A DNA stretch of 64,000 nt from Yamagishiella unicocca (GCA_003116995.1 BDSL01000018.1:1054001-1118000); one strand, 5' to 3'; shown: positions 9,930 through 23,300, counted from the stretch's first letter. Notes: generated by a model from the sequence alone, not told the origin. Made by a program: numbers and translations.

Positions 9930-12900
9930 CTAACGAGGCTCGGTATGCCGGCTCTCTTCGACAACGACAACCCCCAACCGCGCCGCCGAGCCGTGATCCC
10001 CCCCCCAAACGCGCTGCCGAGCCGTGACCCCTCCCCACCGTACCAGCACATTCTCGGCCACCTCGGGATGCGCGCGCTCGGTGAGCAGCTGGAACAGGTC
10101 CGGCTTCAGCTTGCACCATGTGGGCTGCCGGGGCAGCACCGCCGGCGTTGCGCCAGCCGCGGGCGGCCCGCCTTCCAGCCCGCCCTTTAGACCTTCACCC
10201 GCGCCATGGGACTGGCTGCCACCGTCACTTCCGTGGGGGGTCGCCAGGTCGCCCAGCGCCGTCCCGCCAGCCCGCAGCGCGCGGCTGATGTTGAACCAGC
10301 GCTCGTCGCACACGTAGCCGGCGTGGGCGACGTGGACGTAGCCCAGGTCGTAGAGGCGGTGCAGCAGCCCCACACCGCCGTTGGGGTAGCCGGAGCGCGA
10401 CACGAGCGCGGGAGCGTACTCCAGCAGCACCACACCGGGCCGGTGGCGCTGCAGCCAGGGCTCGGCGCCATCCAGAATCCAGCCCTCCCAGCCGTGCGCC
10501 GACAGGCGCAGCGCACCCACACGGAACGGCAGGGCGGACTCGTCCCAGGAGCCGGCGGACACGTTCCCGCGGACCTCCTCCGCCGGTCCTTTCTCGTCCA
10601 GCGCCGCCTGGGCTGACGACGAGGGCGCCGAGTCGCTGCTGTCCGCCTCCGCTCCGCCCATCAGCATGTGCGCCAGGCTCTGCCGCACCGTCATGGAGGC
10701 GCAGTCCGCTTGCGGCAGAGAGTGCAGCGCGGGGTCACCGTAGCCCCGCCGCGTGGCCGCCGCCGCCGCGTCGTTGGGCCCAGAGTCAGCCTGCTCACTG
10801 GCAGCCGAATTCGCATCATTGGACCCCACCTCGGAGGCCGCGTCGCGGCTCCGCAGACAGAGCGTCGCGGGCGCTGCTCCCAGGCTGACGTTGTAGAGGC
10901 GGATGCGGTCCTGGAAGCCGTTGTAGACCACGGAGGTGCTGAATGCCTCGATGCTTCTCGGGCTGGTCTCAAAGGCCACCACGTTGTGGCCGCGAGCCGC
11001 GGCCGCCAGGCTGAAGAAGCCGATGCCTGCAGAGACGTCCACCAGCACCGAGCCCTGCTCCGGCGGCCCCAGTGAGCCCACCAGCGCGTCGACTACCAGC
11101 GGCCGCCTGCTGGGTCGCGCCATGGCCGCCTGCCAGGTGCCCCAGCTGGTGACCACAGCGGAGACGTCGGAGCCCGACTGAGGAGGGGAGTGAAGGGGCG
11201 GGGAGTAAGGCAGGGCGGGGAGTAAGGCAGGGCAGGGCGGGGGGGGGACATGCACGCGCACAAGGGCACGCTCGTGGCTGGGAAGCATCCTGGCACATGG
11301 GGCGCCCGCGGTGCGCAGCTGCCGAAAGCTCTTGTGCAGAGATGTTTCGGGTGTGCGGCATTAGTCCCGATTCCATGCATGCATGACCATGCAAGCGGGT
11401 GCGCTCCTGAAGTCGCTGGTCGCTGCGGCTGGCTGACCCGCAGCCGACATGCCCGGTCCGGCCTTGCCGCGGGAGGTAATCCACATGCTCATCCGCCATC
11501 AGCACCCCCGGCCCAGCCCTGCATGCCGCCCTGGCTCACCTGCATGTCGCCCTGACCGATCAGGTGCGTCATGATGGTGAAGGGCGGCGAGAAGGCCGCC
11601 GACACTGGGAAGAGCGGCAGCACAGAGGGCGTGATGGGCTCCTCAGTGACAGCGGCCTCGTGGCGCCGCTGCAGCGCAGCAGAGACGACGCCCGCGAGGA
11701 CCTGCAACACACTGCGACGCTTGTGCCAGCCGCCCCGCTTCTTCCAGCTGCCCAGGAAGTGATGCATGACCACGATCTCCTTCGCGTCCGGCGTCAGGCC
11801 GTCGATGCCGGCGGGGTGCACACCGAACGCCACGCGTGGCAGGATGCGGACCTTCCACGGGTCATTGGCCTGGTCGACGATCCGATCATGAGCCGACGGT
11901 GGGACCAGGGAGAACAAACACAATGTCAATACACCCGGACATATACCTTTTGTGCATGCCAGCGGCTTCATCCATTTAGCGGTAACAGTTGTTTCAGCTC
12001 GCAATCTACCAATCCCGCAAAACTGTAAGCATCCCGCATCAACCGCCCCGGGGCCTTATCGACCATAATCTAGGTGTTGGGAGGGCGCCCCGTCCCTGCC
12101 CCTCCGGCCGCACCAGTGTGGGTGGGTGTGCCGCCGCGTGTCTGAGCACGGCGTCGGTCCACAGCCCCGGCCCCGTGCGCTCCAGGGTGTCCCGGTTCGT
12201 GTTGTTAGAGAAGGTGTGGCGCGAGTAGCGGGCGATGTGGTCGCAGGCGGCGCGAAGGATGGGATGACCCGGAGCTGCCGCAAAGAACCACTGCAACACC
12301 TGCAGACACGCAGCGCAAAGCATCAAGGATGTGTCAACGGACCTGCCGAAGCTCTGCGTCCGCCAGTCGCCAGGCGACGACGACAAGAAGCCAGTAAAAC
12401 CTCGCAGATGATGGCCGTGACTCAGCAACGTGACACCGCGCACACAGCGGCCCCGGCCGCACCTGTCGCTTTCGAACGAAGTGACGCTTAAATGCGTCCG
12501 CGTCGGTGGCTACTTCGGCCTCCCAGCCAACGACCATGGTGTCCGTGGGTCCCAGAACCGTGTCCAGTGGCTGCCGCAGCTCCACGTCGATGTCCGCGTA
12601 CGCGCCTCCAAGCCTTAGAACGACCATGTACCTACAAGACAAATACGTAGAAGTCAAGTGCCGTACTATTTATTAATAGCCAGATTACCTAGGGGCCCCG
12701 TCTGGATTTGACGTGTCGTTTGCCATGACTGCAAACACTGGAATGCCAGAACGACACACAGCTTGCCTGCTCCATTGTTCGCGGAGCAAGAAGGCATCCC
12801 AGGTACATCTGCTGAGCAGGTTGCAGGCGTGTATGGAAAGTGCTATGGCCGTGCTGATGCAAAAAGCTGGTCCGGCTGCGGGGGCGGGGTCAGGTATTCG

Positions 12901-13728
12901 TGAGGGGTGGGGTGACGGGTTCGAAGCACACCCACCTAAAAAAGTCCGAGCGCTCCACGTCTTTCGGCAGCGATAGATATGCATCAAGATACTCTGGAAA
13001 CTCGCGGCGAACGAAGTCGATACATGCTTCGTCGTTATAGAAACGCGTCTGCCAGCCGAGCCCGTTGACCCGAGTCCAGCTTTGCATTACGGCTCGCAAC
13101 GTCGCTGGCACTTGCCGCGTCCTATACGTTTGATGGAGAATCCTGTGGCCATGGAACAGCGATATCGTCGTCAGCGCAGGCATCAGCGCCGCAATAAACG
13201 TCTTGATCCCAAGCTCTGCCCTTCATTCCACTTCAATGCCTCCTTTGCATGTCCAAGACGCAGGTGCCTTGTAGGTAAGGGACACCAAGACAAGCATGCC
13301 ACAGCCTGTGCAGCACGTAAAAAGTCGCACCTGGGGATGAGCATCGGCGCAGGGTCCGCGGGCTTAGCAAGGCTTCCAAACCCGTTCTGGGGCTGGTTGA
13401 ACAGACGGAACTCCGTGAAGACCTCGCGAAGATCAATGTACGAGGCCCTGCCAACTGGAAGTGCGACGCAGAAGAACAGACCGCAGGAGAGCGCCTGTAC
13501 CAGAACTATGATCAAGGTGGCCAGCGTAATAATCTGCAATAATGCGCGCGTCGTAGTCCGAGGAGTAGGGCAAGCGATGCCGACGAAATCATAGTTGCGC
13601 AGCTGGCGGTATGGGATGGTTGTCCGAGGCGGCTTGAAGAAAACGTGCGGGTCCATAGTATCCAGCACATCGATGGAATGGTGGAACGGAGATTCCCGCT
13701 CGCGCTTGGAACACTGGTCTCGGCCCAT
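9930..13728 (-). CDS. Type II membrane GT32 glycosyltransferase fused to FkbM-type methyltransferase
   Basis: Predicted exons are 13728-13331, 13142-12936, 12631-12463, 12299-12114, 11869-11540 and 11177-9930. All junctions are in phase and give 845 residues. Residues 62-90 form one hydrophobic anchor (LLQIITLATLIIVLVQAL) after a basic N-terminus, as in Golgi type II enzymes. Residues from about 130 carry the GT32/OCH1 signature: RILHQTYRT across the first junction, VERSDFFRY across the second, then GGAYADIDVE with the DxD motif at 215-217, and a trailing VVMHHFLGSWKK. From about residue 440 an FkbM methyltransferase domain follows, with the SAM-binding VLVDVSAGIGFFS at about 474-486, then VVAFETSP and a C-terminal WEGWILDGAEPWL...VLLEYAP. 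GT32 enzymes transfer hexoses from nucleotide sugars. FkbM enzymes O-methylate small molecules or sugars. A joint role in making methylated glycans of wall or secreted glycoproteins is inference. The C-terminal end is uncertain because an alternative exon at 9722-9420 exists. Confidence 0.85.
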
Positions 13729-14720
13729 GCTGTCAACGGGCAGACCGCCTCAGGGGGTCAAGTCAGAACTCCATCGTAATACTGCCAACGCCAGCAGCTA
13801 AAGTTCTATGAGTGTCAGAAAGAACGAAAGCAAGATTTGTTCCCAAGCAGTCGGTGAGCTCCCGTCACTTATACGTGCAGTCCTTCGAGCCTGCAGGAAC
13901 CAACGTCGATGCTAACAGTAGTGCTCAGAACTATTCAAACTATTTCCTGGTGCGTGCAGTGCTGTGGAATGTAGCTTCTTACGCTATTCGCACCGACACA
14001 CGCGAAAAAAATGCTGTACGACATCGTACTGAAATAATGCGTTGTGCGCCTACTATTACCAAAATAACACTTTTCTGAGTTTGTTGATGCAATCAACGCA
14101 AATATATATGATTTCCACACAAGGCAACTAATGCATCGAGTACATGGCGAATCTGCACTACACGGCACCTCTCCTTCGCCCTCAACTAACGCAACCATTC
14201 GGGACTATATGAAATTTGATGGGTTGTCAAACACGCCCCTTGCGTTGTGTGATTAGGTTTGGAATATGGGTGTTGCCGTTGAGCTGTCAGTGCTTTTGGC
14301 CTTGAAGTAGAATACAGAAGCATTCTCAGTGCTTGTCCCCTTAAAGTCCTATCATGCATCAACTTCTCGGCCGCAAAAGTTCTGAATGAACCTACGTGCC
14401 AGGCGAGCACCGCTGCGATGGGCGCGGACAAGACTCCTTATCGTTCAAGGCGCTCCCCAAATACCGCCCTGTATGTATGGTTACGCACGTGCATGCCAGG
14501 TGAAATGCAGCAATTGCCCGTCATCACGAAGGCCAACAGCCACAATTCCTCCCCTATTTGAGGCCCGAATGGTCCACCACAACAAACCCTGCAGCGCCCA
14601 CCATAAGACCGAGCAGTGGCAGGTCGGCTGCAACGAGCTGCGACTATCATGCCCCGATACCGTTGGCACCGACTGCCATATACTGGCCCTCTGCTCCCCA
14701 CCCCTTCCCGCCTCGGACCC
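13729..14720. other. Intergenic, no gene recognised
   Basis: This is the region between two minus-strand genes. It holds the promoter and 5' leader of the GT32-FkbM gene (right of 13728) and the 3' region of the TDP2-like gene. Several stretches are AT-richer than average, for example 13980-14110. No open frame shows a domain or GC3 bias. Confidence 0.5.
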
Positions 14721-16135
14721 CTACTCCAGCTGCACACTGGCCACGAGCCCGAAGTGGTCGCTTAAAAAGTGGTTGGGCGCTCCTGAGCAGGGCTGGCCCG
14801 CGGTGATGTTGAAGTCCACGACCCTGCACCCCCGGTACAGCACTCTGTCGTACCGCGCAGTGTACGAATGCCCCCCGTCGTAGTACCTGTTGACCCGGGT
14901 GTCCCAAGTCCACCGGTGGTCCTCGGGGCAACCGGCCTGCACCCAGGCGTCCATCAGCCCGTTTTCGGCCGCCACTGGCGTCTCCGCCTCCCTCATGTTT
15001 AGGTCGCCGGCCAGCACCAGCGCCAGCCCGGCCGGCGCCGCCTCCACTATGCTCGCCACCTGCCGGGCGCGCACGGGGGCGTACCGGTTGAAGGGGGCGA
15101 GGTGCGCGGAGGCGGCGACGCAGCGGCGGCCGCCCAGGCGGAGGGGCAGCAGGATGCTCGGGCCCGCAGCAAAGGAGGGGCCGTCGGCCTGAAGGGGACC
15201 GGCGGGAGGGGTTGAGTTCGGAGGGGAAGAGGGAGGTGGGCGCGTGGGGTTTGGCACGGTGCCGTCTGCCGTGCGGTGCCTTGGGGGAGGCGGTGGGCGG
15301 AACGCCACCATGACGTCGTACTGCCACCAGCGGCAGGGCGCGGTGGTGGTGGGGCCGGTGGTGGGGGCGGTGGTGGGGGCGGTAGTGGAAGCGGTGGTGG
15401 GGGCGGTTGTGGAGGCGGACGGTTCCACACACCGAGGCCATGCGCTGCAGTCTGGGTCGCGTTCCAGCTGAGCCGGCGTCCTTCCTAGTTTGCGCACTGC
15501 GTGACGCGCAGCGGCGCCCAGCAGCTCAAGGTGATCCGTCCCAAGGGGGGGTGTACGGAGTGACCCGCGAGGGATGGACGAGCATGACCATACCACGAGC
15601 AGCGCCACCGCACCTGCAGCTCGCCTCCTTTCCTTGTGCCGATGTAGCAGCGGCCTCGATGGGATGGCGCTTACCCATGAAAGTCGTACTGCTTGTCCAG
15701 CCTGCGCCATGGGACGGGAGCGCATCGCGGGCTGGGTCGCTGGTGGCAGCGCAGGAGTACAAGACGGCAACACCTGGCGGGAAATCGAAGGCACTCTTGG
15801 AGACACAGGAGGTCTGGGTTGTGCCCGAGAATAAGGTCGCGCAAACTGTCGTACTGGGCATTCATGTCCCAATCGTCAGGCGCACTAGCGCTAACCACCC
15901 CATCATTTATATTATAAGTCAACAGGCTGAACGCCGGTGCGCTTGTTTCCATCGCCGACGACGGGGTGGGCTGGAACTTCTCCCGCGCTACACCAAAGAT
16001 ACGCGTAAACGGAAAGCTAGTAATGGACCTGTATTGTATCATGGGCGCACATATATCGGAACAGGTAATAGCTCTAGCTGCCAGCGGCTGAAGGTAGGAC
16101 AGGCTGGCGCGCTTCGTACTGGGCTCAGCTGCCAA
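14721..16135 (-). CDS. TDP2-like endonuclease/exonuclease/phosphatase family protein
   Basis: Exon 1 (16135-15774) carries the first catalytic block, FSLLTYNINDG at residues 69-79, and PDLLCLQE with the metal-binding Glu at about 114. Exon 2 is tiny (15701-15675, LDKQYDFH). Exon 3 starts at 15613 (GGAARGMVMLVHPSRV). The middle exons between about 15540 and 15200 are unclear and include a Thr/Ala/Pro repeat. The last exon (15188-14721, 155 residues) holds ASAHLAPFN, LVLAGDLNMREAE (GDxNxR), HRWTWDT, ARYDRVLYRG and FLSDHFGLV (SDH). The order of Asn, Glu, His, GDxN and SDH motifs, together with RWTWDT and RYDRV, matches tyrosyl-DNA phosphodiesterase 2. TDP2 removes 5'-tyrosyl adducts left by topoisomerase II. 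The substrate here is inferred from resemblance. Other EEP phosphodiesterases remain possible. Confidence 0.75.
15335..15425. repeat. Degenerate GGTGGGGGC-type minisatellite in the TDP2-like gene
   Basis: Imperfect short units (about 12 bases, GTGGTGGGGGCG-like) are repeated in tandem. Read on the minus strand in one frame they give Thr-Thr-Ala-Pro runs. It is unclear whether they are coding or intronic, because the exon model is open here. Confidence 0.7.
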
Positions 16136-17378
16136 AGATTACTTGCACACCGCAAAGATAGGAATTAACTGCAAGACCTGCCCATGAATGCCACAAGAAG
16201 TAGTAAGGGGGACGGATGAAAAGCGCAACTTGTAAGGGCGAAAGTTGCCTCCCCGCCGCGCCCCAGGAACGGCCTCAGGGTCATGTCATGCGTGACTCGT
16301 AAGTCGTGACACATCGAAACAACAGTTCGTTGGAAACGCCAGCTGTGCACGTGCTTTTTGAACCTGCGTAGAGAGAAAGTAACGGCGCGTTGGCCAGCTT
16401 TGGCCCACTTCAGCGACGCGCCCGGCCTGACATCAATTGAGCGACTAATTCCTTGCAGCTCCCTGGCAGAACCCTAGCTAGGAAGGACCCTGCAGGACGC
16501 TACGTGCGGCCCCCTCGGCGGGCACGCCTGTCTAAGTTCGCGGTTCCCCACGCGGTTCCCCACGCGAGCTAGGGTAACGTAGAAATGCATGTCGGTCATG
16601 TGGGCGAGCTTCCGAGCTAGGGTGATCGGGGTTCAGCTCAGGCGGTACGCAGCCGTATGGTGCCTTGTACAGCTGATCAGTGCTGGCACCTAGTGCCGTA
16701 GCAAGCGGCCATAGGCAGGTGTCATCATCCGTCACAGCGGTATGTGGCGGCATCGCCCCACCGCCCTGCGAGTGCTGGGTGGATAGGTGCCCAAGTCAAG
16801 CTTACAGACATTTGAGCAGCCATAGAGGCCTGGCCGATACCCTTGACGATAGCAGGGGCAGACAGTTCTGCAGTTATCGAGTTCAGATCCAGCATAGGGA
16901 AAAGCCCTGCCAACTCTGCCGTGCACTAAAACCTAACTTGGGCATCACCAGCAGCTGCATATCCTTGCCCCTGCAAACGCACGCAAGGCTAAGACGTATA
17001 TCAGCACAGGGATTTCGTCTCCCTATCCTATTCGAAACAGAACACACCCTTCATTCATTTTCTGTCGGCGTTTTTCGGGGAATCTAAACACACCTTCGCG
17101 AGGCTCGGGAGTGAATCAACACACACATACACACATACACACACACATACGCACACAACCAATCCGCGCGTCCCCGCCAAACATGTAACCTCAGCAGCAC
17201 GCCACCACCTGTGCCGCCGCCCCGTCGCGCTATAAAACAGGAAAAGCAACAGCAACCTGCGTGTATACAATTATCCTCGCGCACGCCGCGCGTCACGCCG
17301 CAGCGGAGGGAGGGAGGGAGGGATGTAGTCGAGGGGAAGAACCCTCCCTGGAGGAGGGGGCGGGCGGACGGGCGGGAC
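16136..17378. other. Intergenic between TDP2-like and PES-like genes
   Basis: No supported gene. It should contain the TDP2-like promoter (left part) and the 3' region of the lipid enzyme gene (right part). A short direct repeat of GCGGTTCCCCAC occurs at 16541-16565. A CA/CATA microsatellite lies at 17118-17158. Confidence 0.5.
17118..17158. repeat. CA/CATA microsatellite
   Basis: An interrupted run of CACACATA and CA dinucleotides lies downstream of the lipid enzyme gene. Confidence 0.8.
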
Positions 17379-20300
17379 TCAAGGCTTGAAGGTGGGCGCC
17401 TGCCGCCTGCCGCCCCAGCTCGCTTCGTACAGCAGCCTGGGGGCCAGGTCCTTGTACGGGTCCTGCTCCCGCTTGCGTAGCAGGTAGCCCAGGCAGCCCT
17501 CCACCTCGGACCGTACGGCAGAGTATAGCTCGTCCACGGCTGCGCGGTCGTCGGCGTCCCCCCGGCTGGTGTGTATGGGCGTCCCGAAGAGGAAGTAGAA
17601 GCGCGCGGGGGGCTTGATGCCCACCAGGGGGCTGATGAAGGACTCCTCCACTTCCTCGGTTGCGGACACCCCGCGGCGGGCCTGGGGAGGACGGGAAGGG
17701 AGGGGCGAGGGATGGGGGGGGGCAGCGGGGTTTGGTTGGTTCGTTGCTGACGCGGCACATTACCGGCTTCCCAACTTCTCCACCCCCCACAATACGGTCC
17801 TCCCCCTTGAAATCGTTTTCAGCGGTTGTGTTTTTAATACCGTTGGTCGGCCCACTACCCCTCCTCCCACCATCGGGGCTCCGGACCCACCAGCACCATG
17901 CGCTCCTGCTGCTGCCGTACGAAGTCCCCAATGAGCGGCGCGCTCATGAGCTCCCGGCGGTCCATCAGCACCTCCACACAGTCCTCGGCGCCCACACCGG
18001 CGAAGGGAATGATGGTGGCGCCGAACTTGCACGCCTGTGGATCGGGGGAGGGGGGAGGGGGAGCGAGAAAACCGTTGACGCGAAAAGGACAGGATAGTTG
18101 GCGCATGGTCGGCGGACACCTAGTCGGTGGAGGGGGGAGGTTTCGAGGAAGACCCGTGGATGCGAGAAAAAAACCCGTTTAGAAGAGATGTTTTGAGATG
18201 CAGGAGGGGGGAGGGGGAGCGAGAAAATCCATGAGGGGGAGCGAGGAGCGAGAATGGGTTCGGGGCAGGGGGAGAGGAGGCAGCGCGGAAATGGCTGGAC
18301 CCCCGCTCGAACCCCAGGCGGCGCGTCATCGCTGGGCGCCTTCTTTTGCTGTAGAAAGGAGCTGGGATGGGGGCCAGAGGCAGCCCTACTGCCGACCGGC
18401 TGAACTAGCTGACTGGACCCGCCCTCCCTACACACACTCTCATCCACCCAGCCACCACTGCACCCACCCACCATGCGCACAAACTCCGCACGGCGCGGCC
18501 AGATGAGCTTGTACTGCTCGTTGCGCAGCTTCAGGGCCTGGCGGTGGTGATGGTGGTGGTAGTTGGGGGTTGGTGGTAGTTAGTGGTAGTTGGGGGTTGG
18601 TGGTAGTTGGGCGGTTGAGGACGGGAGCACGCATCAAGTGGCGGGGAGAGGTGAGGCACGCCGGGAGCACCGCAGGGGAGCCGGGGGTCGTACCAGATAC
18701 CACCCGTGCCACTCCCCTCCCCTCCCCTCCTGCCCGCACCAAGTCAGGGTGCAGCGCTTCCGCAGCCTTTCCGTACCGTTCCGGGCAGCTTCCCGCTGCC
18801 AGCGTAGACACGTCGGACACATACACAGTGCCGTCCCCTCCACACACCCCTCGGCCCCGCCGCACCTCGCGCACTCCCCCCGGGTACAGCAGCGCCGCCT
18901 CCCCCGCCTCCAGCAGCGTGTGCAGGTTCCTGCCGCTGACCGGCACTGCGCCGAAGGTCTCCAGGAAGCGACCGAAGCTGTTGCTGGCGTTGCGGTCGCC
19001 GGGGATGGCGCCGGCGGCAGAGCCATCCGGCGTCTGGGGTGTGTCAGGGAGGTGCGGGGAGGAGGGGGGAGGAGGGGCAGGGCGGGAGTCGGCGGTGGCA
19101 ACGGGAGGGTGAGAGGGTTCTGCGTGCATGTGCTGGGGCCGGCACCGCATGGCCCGGCACCCCGGCAGGAGCTGTGTGAGGGGAGGAGCCACTCCCCTGC
19201 TCCACCCCACCCGCCCACCCGTCTTGCCTCGTAGGGACCAACACGCGTTTCTACGCTACCCACCCACCCCTCCACCCCTCCACCCACCCACCCACCCCTC
19301 CACACCACCCACCCACACCACCCACCCACACCACCCACCCACCCACACCACCCACCCACCCACCCACACCACCCACCCCTCCCTCCACCCACCCACCCCT
19401 CCACCCGCCCCCACCCCCACCCACCGTCCCCAGCCCCAGCGCCATCGGGTGCGCCAGCCCCCGGAGCAGCTGCCCCCGCTCCTGAAGGAAGTGGTCGATC
19501 ATGAGCGGCATGTCCGGCGCGAACATCTGGTGGTTGCCCACAAACAGCACCGGACCGCAGCCGGGGGCCGGAAGCGCGTCCAGACCCAGCTGCCGCCGCC
19601 CGCTGGCGGGGTCGGTGGAGAGGTAGATCGGGGAGACGAATCGTCGCAGACCCGGGAGGCCGCCGCCCTCGCTGGCGCGGCGCAGCTCCCCCGGCGTGGG
19701 CAGCTCGATGGGTCCAGGGGTGCCGAAGTTGGCGCCGCCGGGGTGGGGCTTGGCGGGTCGGGAGGCGGAGGAGGCCGCGCGGGCACGGCGGGAGGAGGCG
19801 GGGGGCACGTTGGATCGAGTGAGGCGGCGGCTGGAGACGTAGAAGTGCTCCTCCTGTGGGCGGGGGGGGGAGGTGTGGGGTTGGGGTTGGGGGGCGGGTT
19901 TTCAGGGTTTGGAGAGGGAGACCAGGGAGGGAAGGAGGAGCTGCCTCCTTCAGCGTCCTCGTTCCGGACCGCACGTGGCGGCTCGGAGAAACCTCCAACC
20001 CTTGAAACTCAGTCCAAGGTTTCGAGTCAGTGCAAGGTTTACGGGTTACTTGGAGATACCCCCCCGCTCCCCGGGTTTGTTTTTATAATTCCCCCCGCCC
20101 CCGCCCCCCCACCTGAATGAGCCCCATGAGGTCCACGTTGGACTCCTGCAGCAGCGCGTGGCTCCCTCCCTGGACCACCCTCGTGGTGCACCGCGGCAGG
20201 GCCTTCTCCAGGCGGGGCCCCTCGGAGGCGGAGGGGATGATGAGGTCCAGCTGCCCCACCAGCAGCAGCGTGCGCTGGCGAACCTGGGGAGAGAGGAGGC

Positions 20301-23300
20301 GGCAACAAGACCAGGTGACACGACAGACAGGGAGTAGCGACAAGACCCGGGGGACAGACCCGGGGGACAGGCTCGGGGGAAGAAATAAAGGGGAGGAGGA
20401 AGGGGGAGGAGCAAGGGCTTTCTTTACCAGATGAATGGAGTGAGGGGTTGTCTAGGATGCAGCAGTGGGACCCCGTTGTCACCCTCCCCACAGGGGGGGC
20501 GGGGGGATAGGCCGAAGCCCCCGCTGCTCGCACCCTTCCGGATCACCTGCTGCCGAGCTGCTGGATGCTGGACCCACCCTCCCCGCCTAGGCCACGCACG
20601 CATGCGGCCCTATCACTCGCACCTTGCTCAGTGACGCATTAACGACCTCAGCCCCCTGCTGCAACAGCTGCAGCCGCCAGCCTAGGGTAGCCGGGGGCAG
20701 CACGGTGCGCAGACTGGACAGCTCGGGGATGAGGTCCAGCAGGCCCTGAGAACGGGGGGAGTTTTGGGGGGTTCCGGAGGGTTTTGACAGGATTTGTTAG
20801 GGTTTTGAAAGGAGCTTGAGGAGATGAGCACCAGGGGGAGGAGTAAGGAAAAGCAGGTCCAGGAAAAAACGCATCCAGTATGAGCATTCGACATCGTTCG
20901 TCAACTGCGAATGCACGTCACCGATTACGCTGCAACTGACCACCTGCTCATACGTTGCGGTGGGCTTCGACAACTAGCGCACCACTACCGTACCTGTGCC
21001 AGCCTCTGCCACCTACACCTGGACCTGTGCCTGCCTCGCCCCTGCCTGCCCAGCCCTGTCACCCCCTTTCGCTACCCCCCTTCCTCCGGCTAGTACTAGA
21101 TGCACACCCTTTCTCCCCCGGTCGGCTCCCCGCTTCACTCCCCACCTAGCCCCTTCACTCCCCACCTAGCCCCTTCACTGCCCACCTAGCCCCTTCACTC
21201 CCCACCTAGCCCCTTCACTCCCCACCTAGCCCCTTCACTCCCCACCTAGCCCCTTCACTCCCCACCTAGCCCCTTCGCTCCCCACCTAGCCCCTGCCACG
21301 CCCCTGCCGCCACTCACATACAGCACGTCAGTGGCCTGCTGCGGCAGCGGGTCCGAGCGGGTGACGTTCCAGCTGGCCATGAGCAGCGGATTGGACAGCA
21401 GGGGGCTCAGGGCCATGGGCAGGAGGCGGTATACGTCGGGCGGGAGGGCCGGAAGCAGGGGGCCGAGGGCTGGCCAGGGGCTGCGGTCGAAGGAGGTCGC
21501 GGGGTTGACCAGGATGACCCGGTCGACGCAGCTGAGATGGGGGAGGGGAGGGGGGCCAGCGGCAAGGAGGCGGGCGGACAGGAGGGGAGGTGCGTCGGTT
21601 AGGGAGGGAGCGGAGGGAAGGCAGTGGCAGGTGTCGAGGGTGGTGTGAGGCCCGGGTGGGTGATGTACGGCAGGTCGAGCAGTGGCGCGCGTACGTGTGT
21701 GTGTGGAAGGGGGTGAGGGGGGAAGGGAGGAGGGCAGGACAGGAGGTTGATCACCGAACCAGCCAGGGCTCGGTGATGGGAGTGGCGCGAGGCAGGCGGG
21801 GCCCGCTGTAGCGGACCAATGCTGCCTAAAACCGCGAAACCCAGAGCCCGCCCCCTGCCTACATCCTCCTCGTCCCGCCCCTCTCCTTCCCGCCCCCAAT
21901 ACACACAAAGACACGCACGGACCTCATCCGCTGCGCCAGCTCCAGCGCCAGCAGGCCCCCGAACGACTCCCCCAGCAAGTACACCGGGCGGGAGGGGTCC
22001 AGGTCGATGACCTCGTCCTCAATCTGGGAGGGGGGTAGAGCGGCCGGGGGGGAGGGAGGAGCACGGCAGTCAGCAGGAGTGTTTCGGAGGCAGCTGCGGG
22101 CGTTGCGGAGGCGGGTGGTGGGGGGGTAGGGACGCGTACTGCCGCAGCCCACCATGTCGGGCGCCAAGCCCGCCGCACGGCTTAAGAAGTCCACACCGGC
22201 GGCCCCTCACACGGCACCCCCTCACACCGGCGGCCCCTCACACGGCACCCCCTCACACCGGCGACCCCTCACACGGCACCCCCTCACCTCCCCCCCATGC
22301 GGGCACCACGATCAGGTGTCCGAAACCTACGCGCCAGCTATACTTCCCACGTCGAGTAACCGGTTATGTTTTGCAGCCCCCCTCCCCCACCTGGTTTGCA
22401 GCCCCCCTCCACCACCTGTTCCACAGCCCCCCTCCCCCACCTGTTTTGCAGCCCCCCTACCCCACCTGTATTGCAGCCAGCCCCCCCCACCTGCTGCACC
22501 AATGAGTCCACCAAGCCGCCGAAGGGTGTGCGATCCTCAGGCGGCATGAACACCCCCCGCAGGTCGAACTGCGCAGACAGCCCCGGGAACTGCCGGTAGG
22601 CGGCCAGACCCGTGCCGTCAATGCCCGGTAGATACACCAGCAGCGGCAGCTGGGAGGCGGGCGGGCAGCCGGCGGGGCGGGGGAAGCGGGGGGTGTAGAG
22701 CATAGGGCCCGCGGCGGCGGGGTCGGCGCCGGCGCCGGAGCGCTCGTCGTTGCGGCTGCGGCTGAGCGCGAAGAGGTCGGAGAAGATGGGCCCTATGACG
22801 GGGGAGCCGAGCAGGGCGTCGGTGATGCGCTGGACGTCCAGGGGGGGCGGGAAGGGCCGCGGGGGGGCGGGGGGGGCGCCAGGGGCTGGCTGGGGTTTCA
22901 TGAGAGACGCCAGAGGCAGGTCGACCACGGGGGCCCGGCGGCGGGCTCCGTGGCTGATCGTGGGGGAGGAGGCGGAGCCGCCGGGAATTGCTGCGGCAGC
23001 GGCTGCTGGCCCCGTGGGAGGGGACGGGGGTGTATGTGGATATGTTGCCGGCGGGGTGCTGGGGGTCGACGACGTGGCCGGCACTGGGGTGGGTGTGGTG
23101 TGGGACGCAGCGGAGTGCGCAGATGCGGCGGCGGCGGATGGTGCCCCGGAGGCGGCGGCGGCGGCGGCGGCGCTGAATTGGGCAGCGAGGGCTGCAGCAT
23201 CCGCTACCGCGTCCATGCCCGCTACTGCCACCTCCGCCGCCGCCGCTGCCAGGGTATCCACCCCCGTTACTGCCACCTCCGCCGCCGCCGCTGCCAGGGT

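Noticed and set aside
19255..19425. CRISPR-like array or spaced repeat
   Set aside because: The CCACC-rich tract has no unique spacers of constant length. It is a simple minisatellite in an intron of a eukaryotic gene. The same holds for the arrays at 21132, 22367 and 37110.
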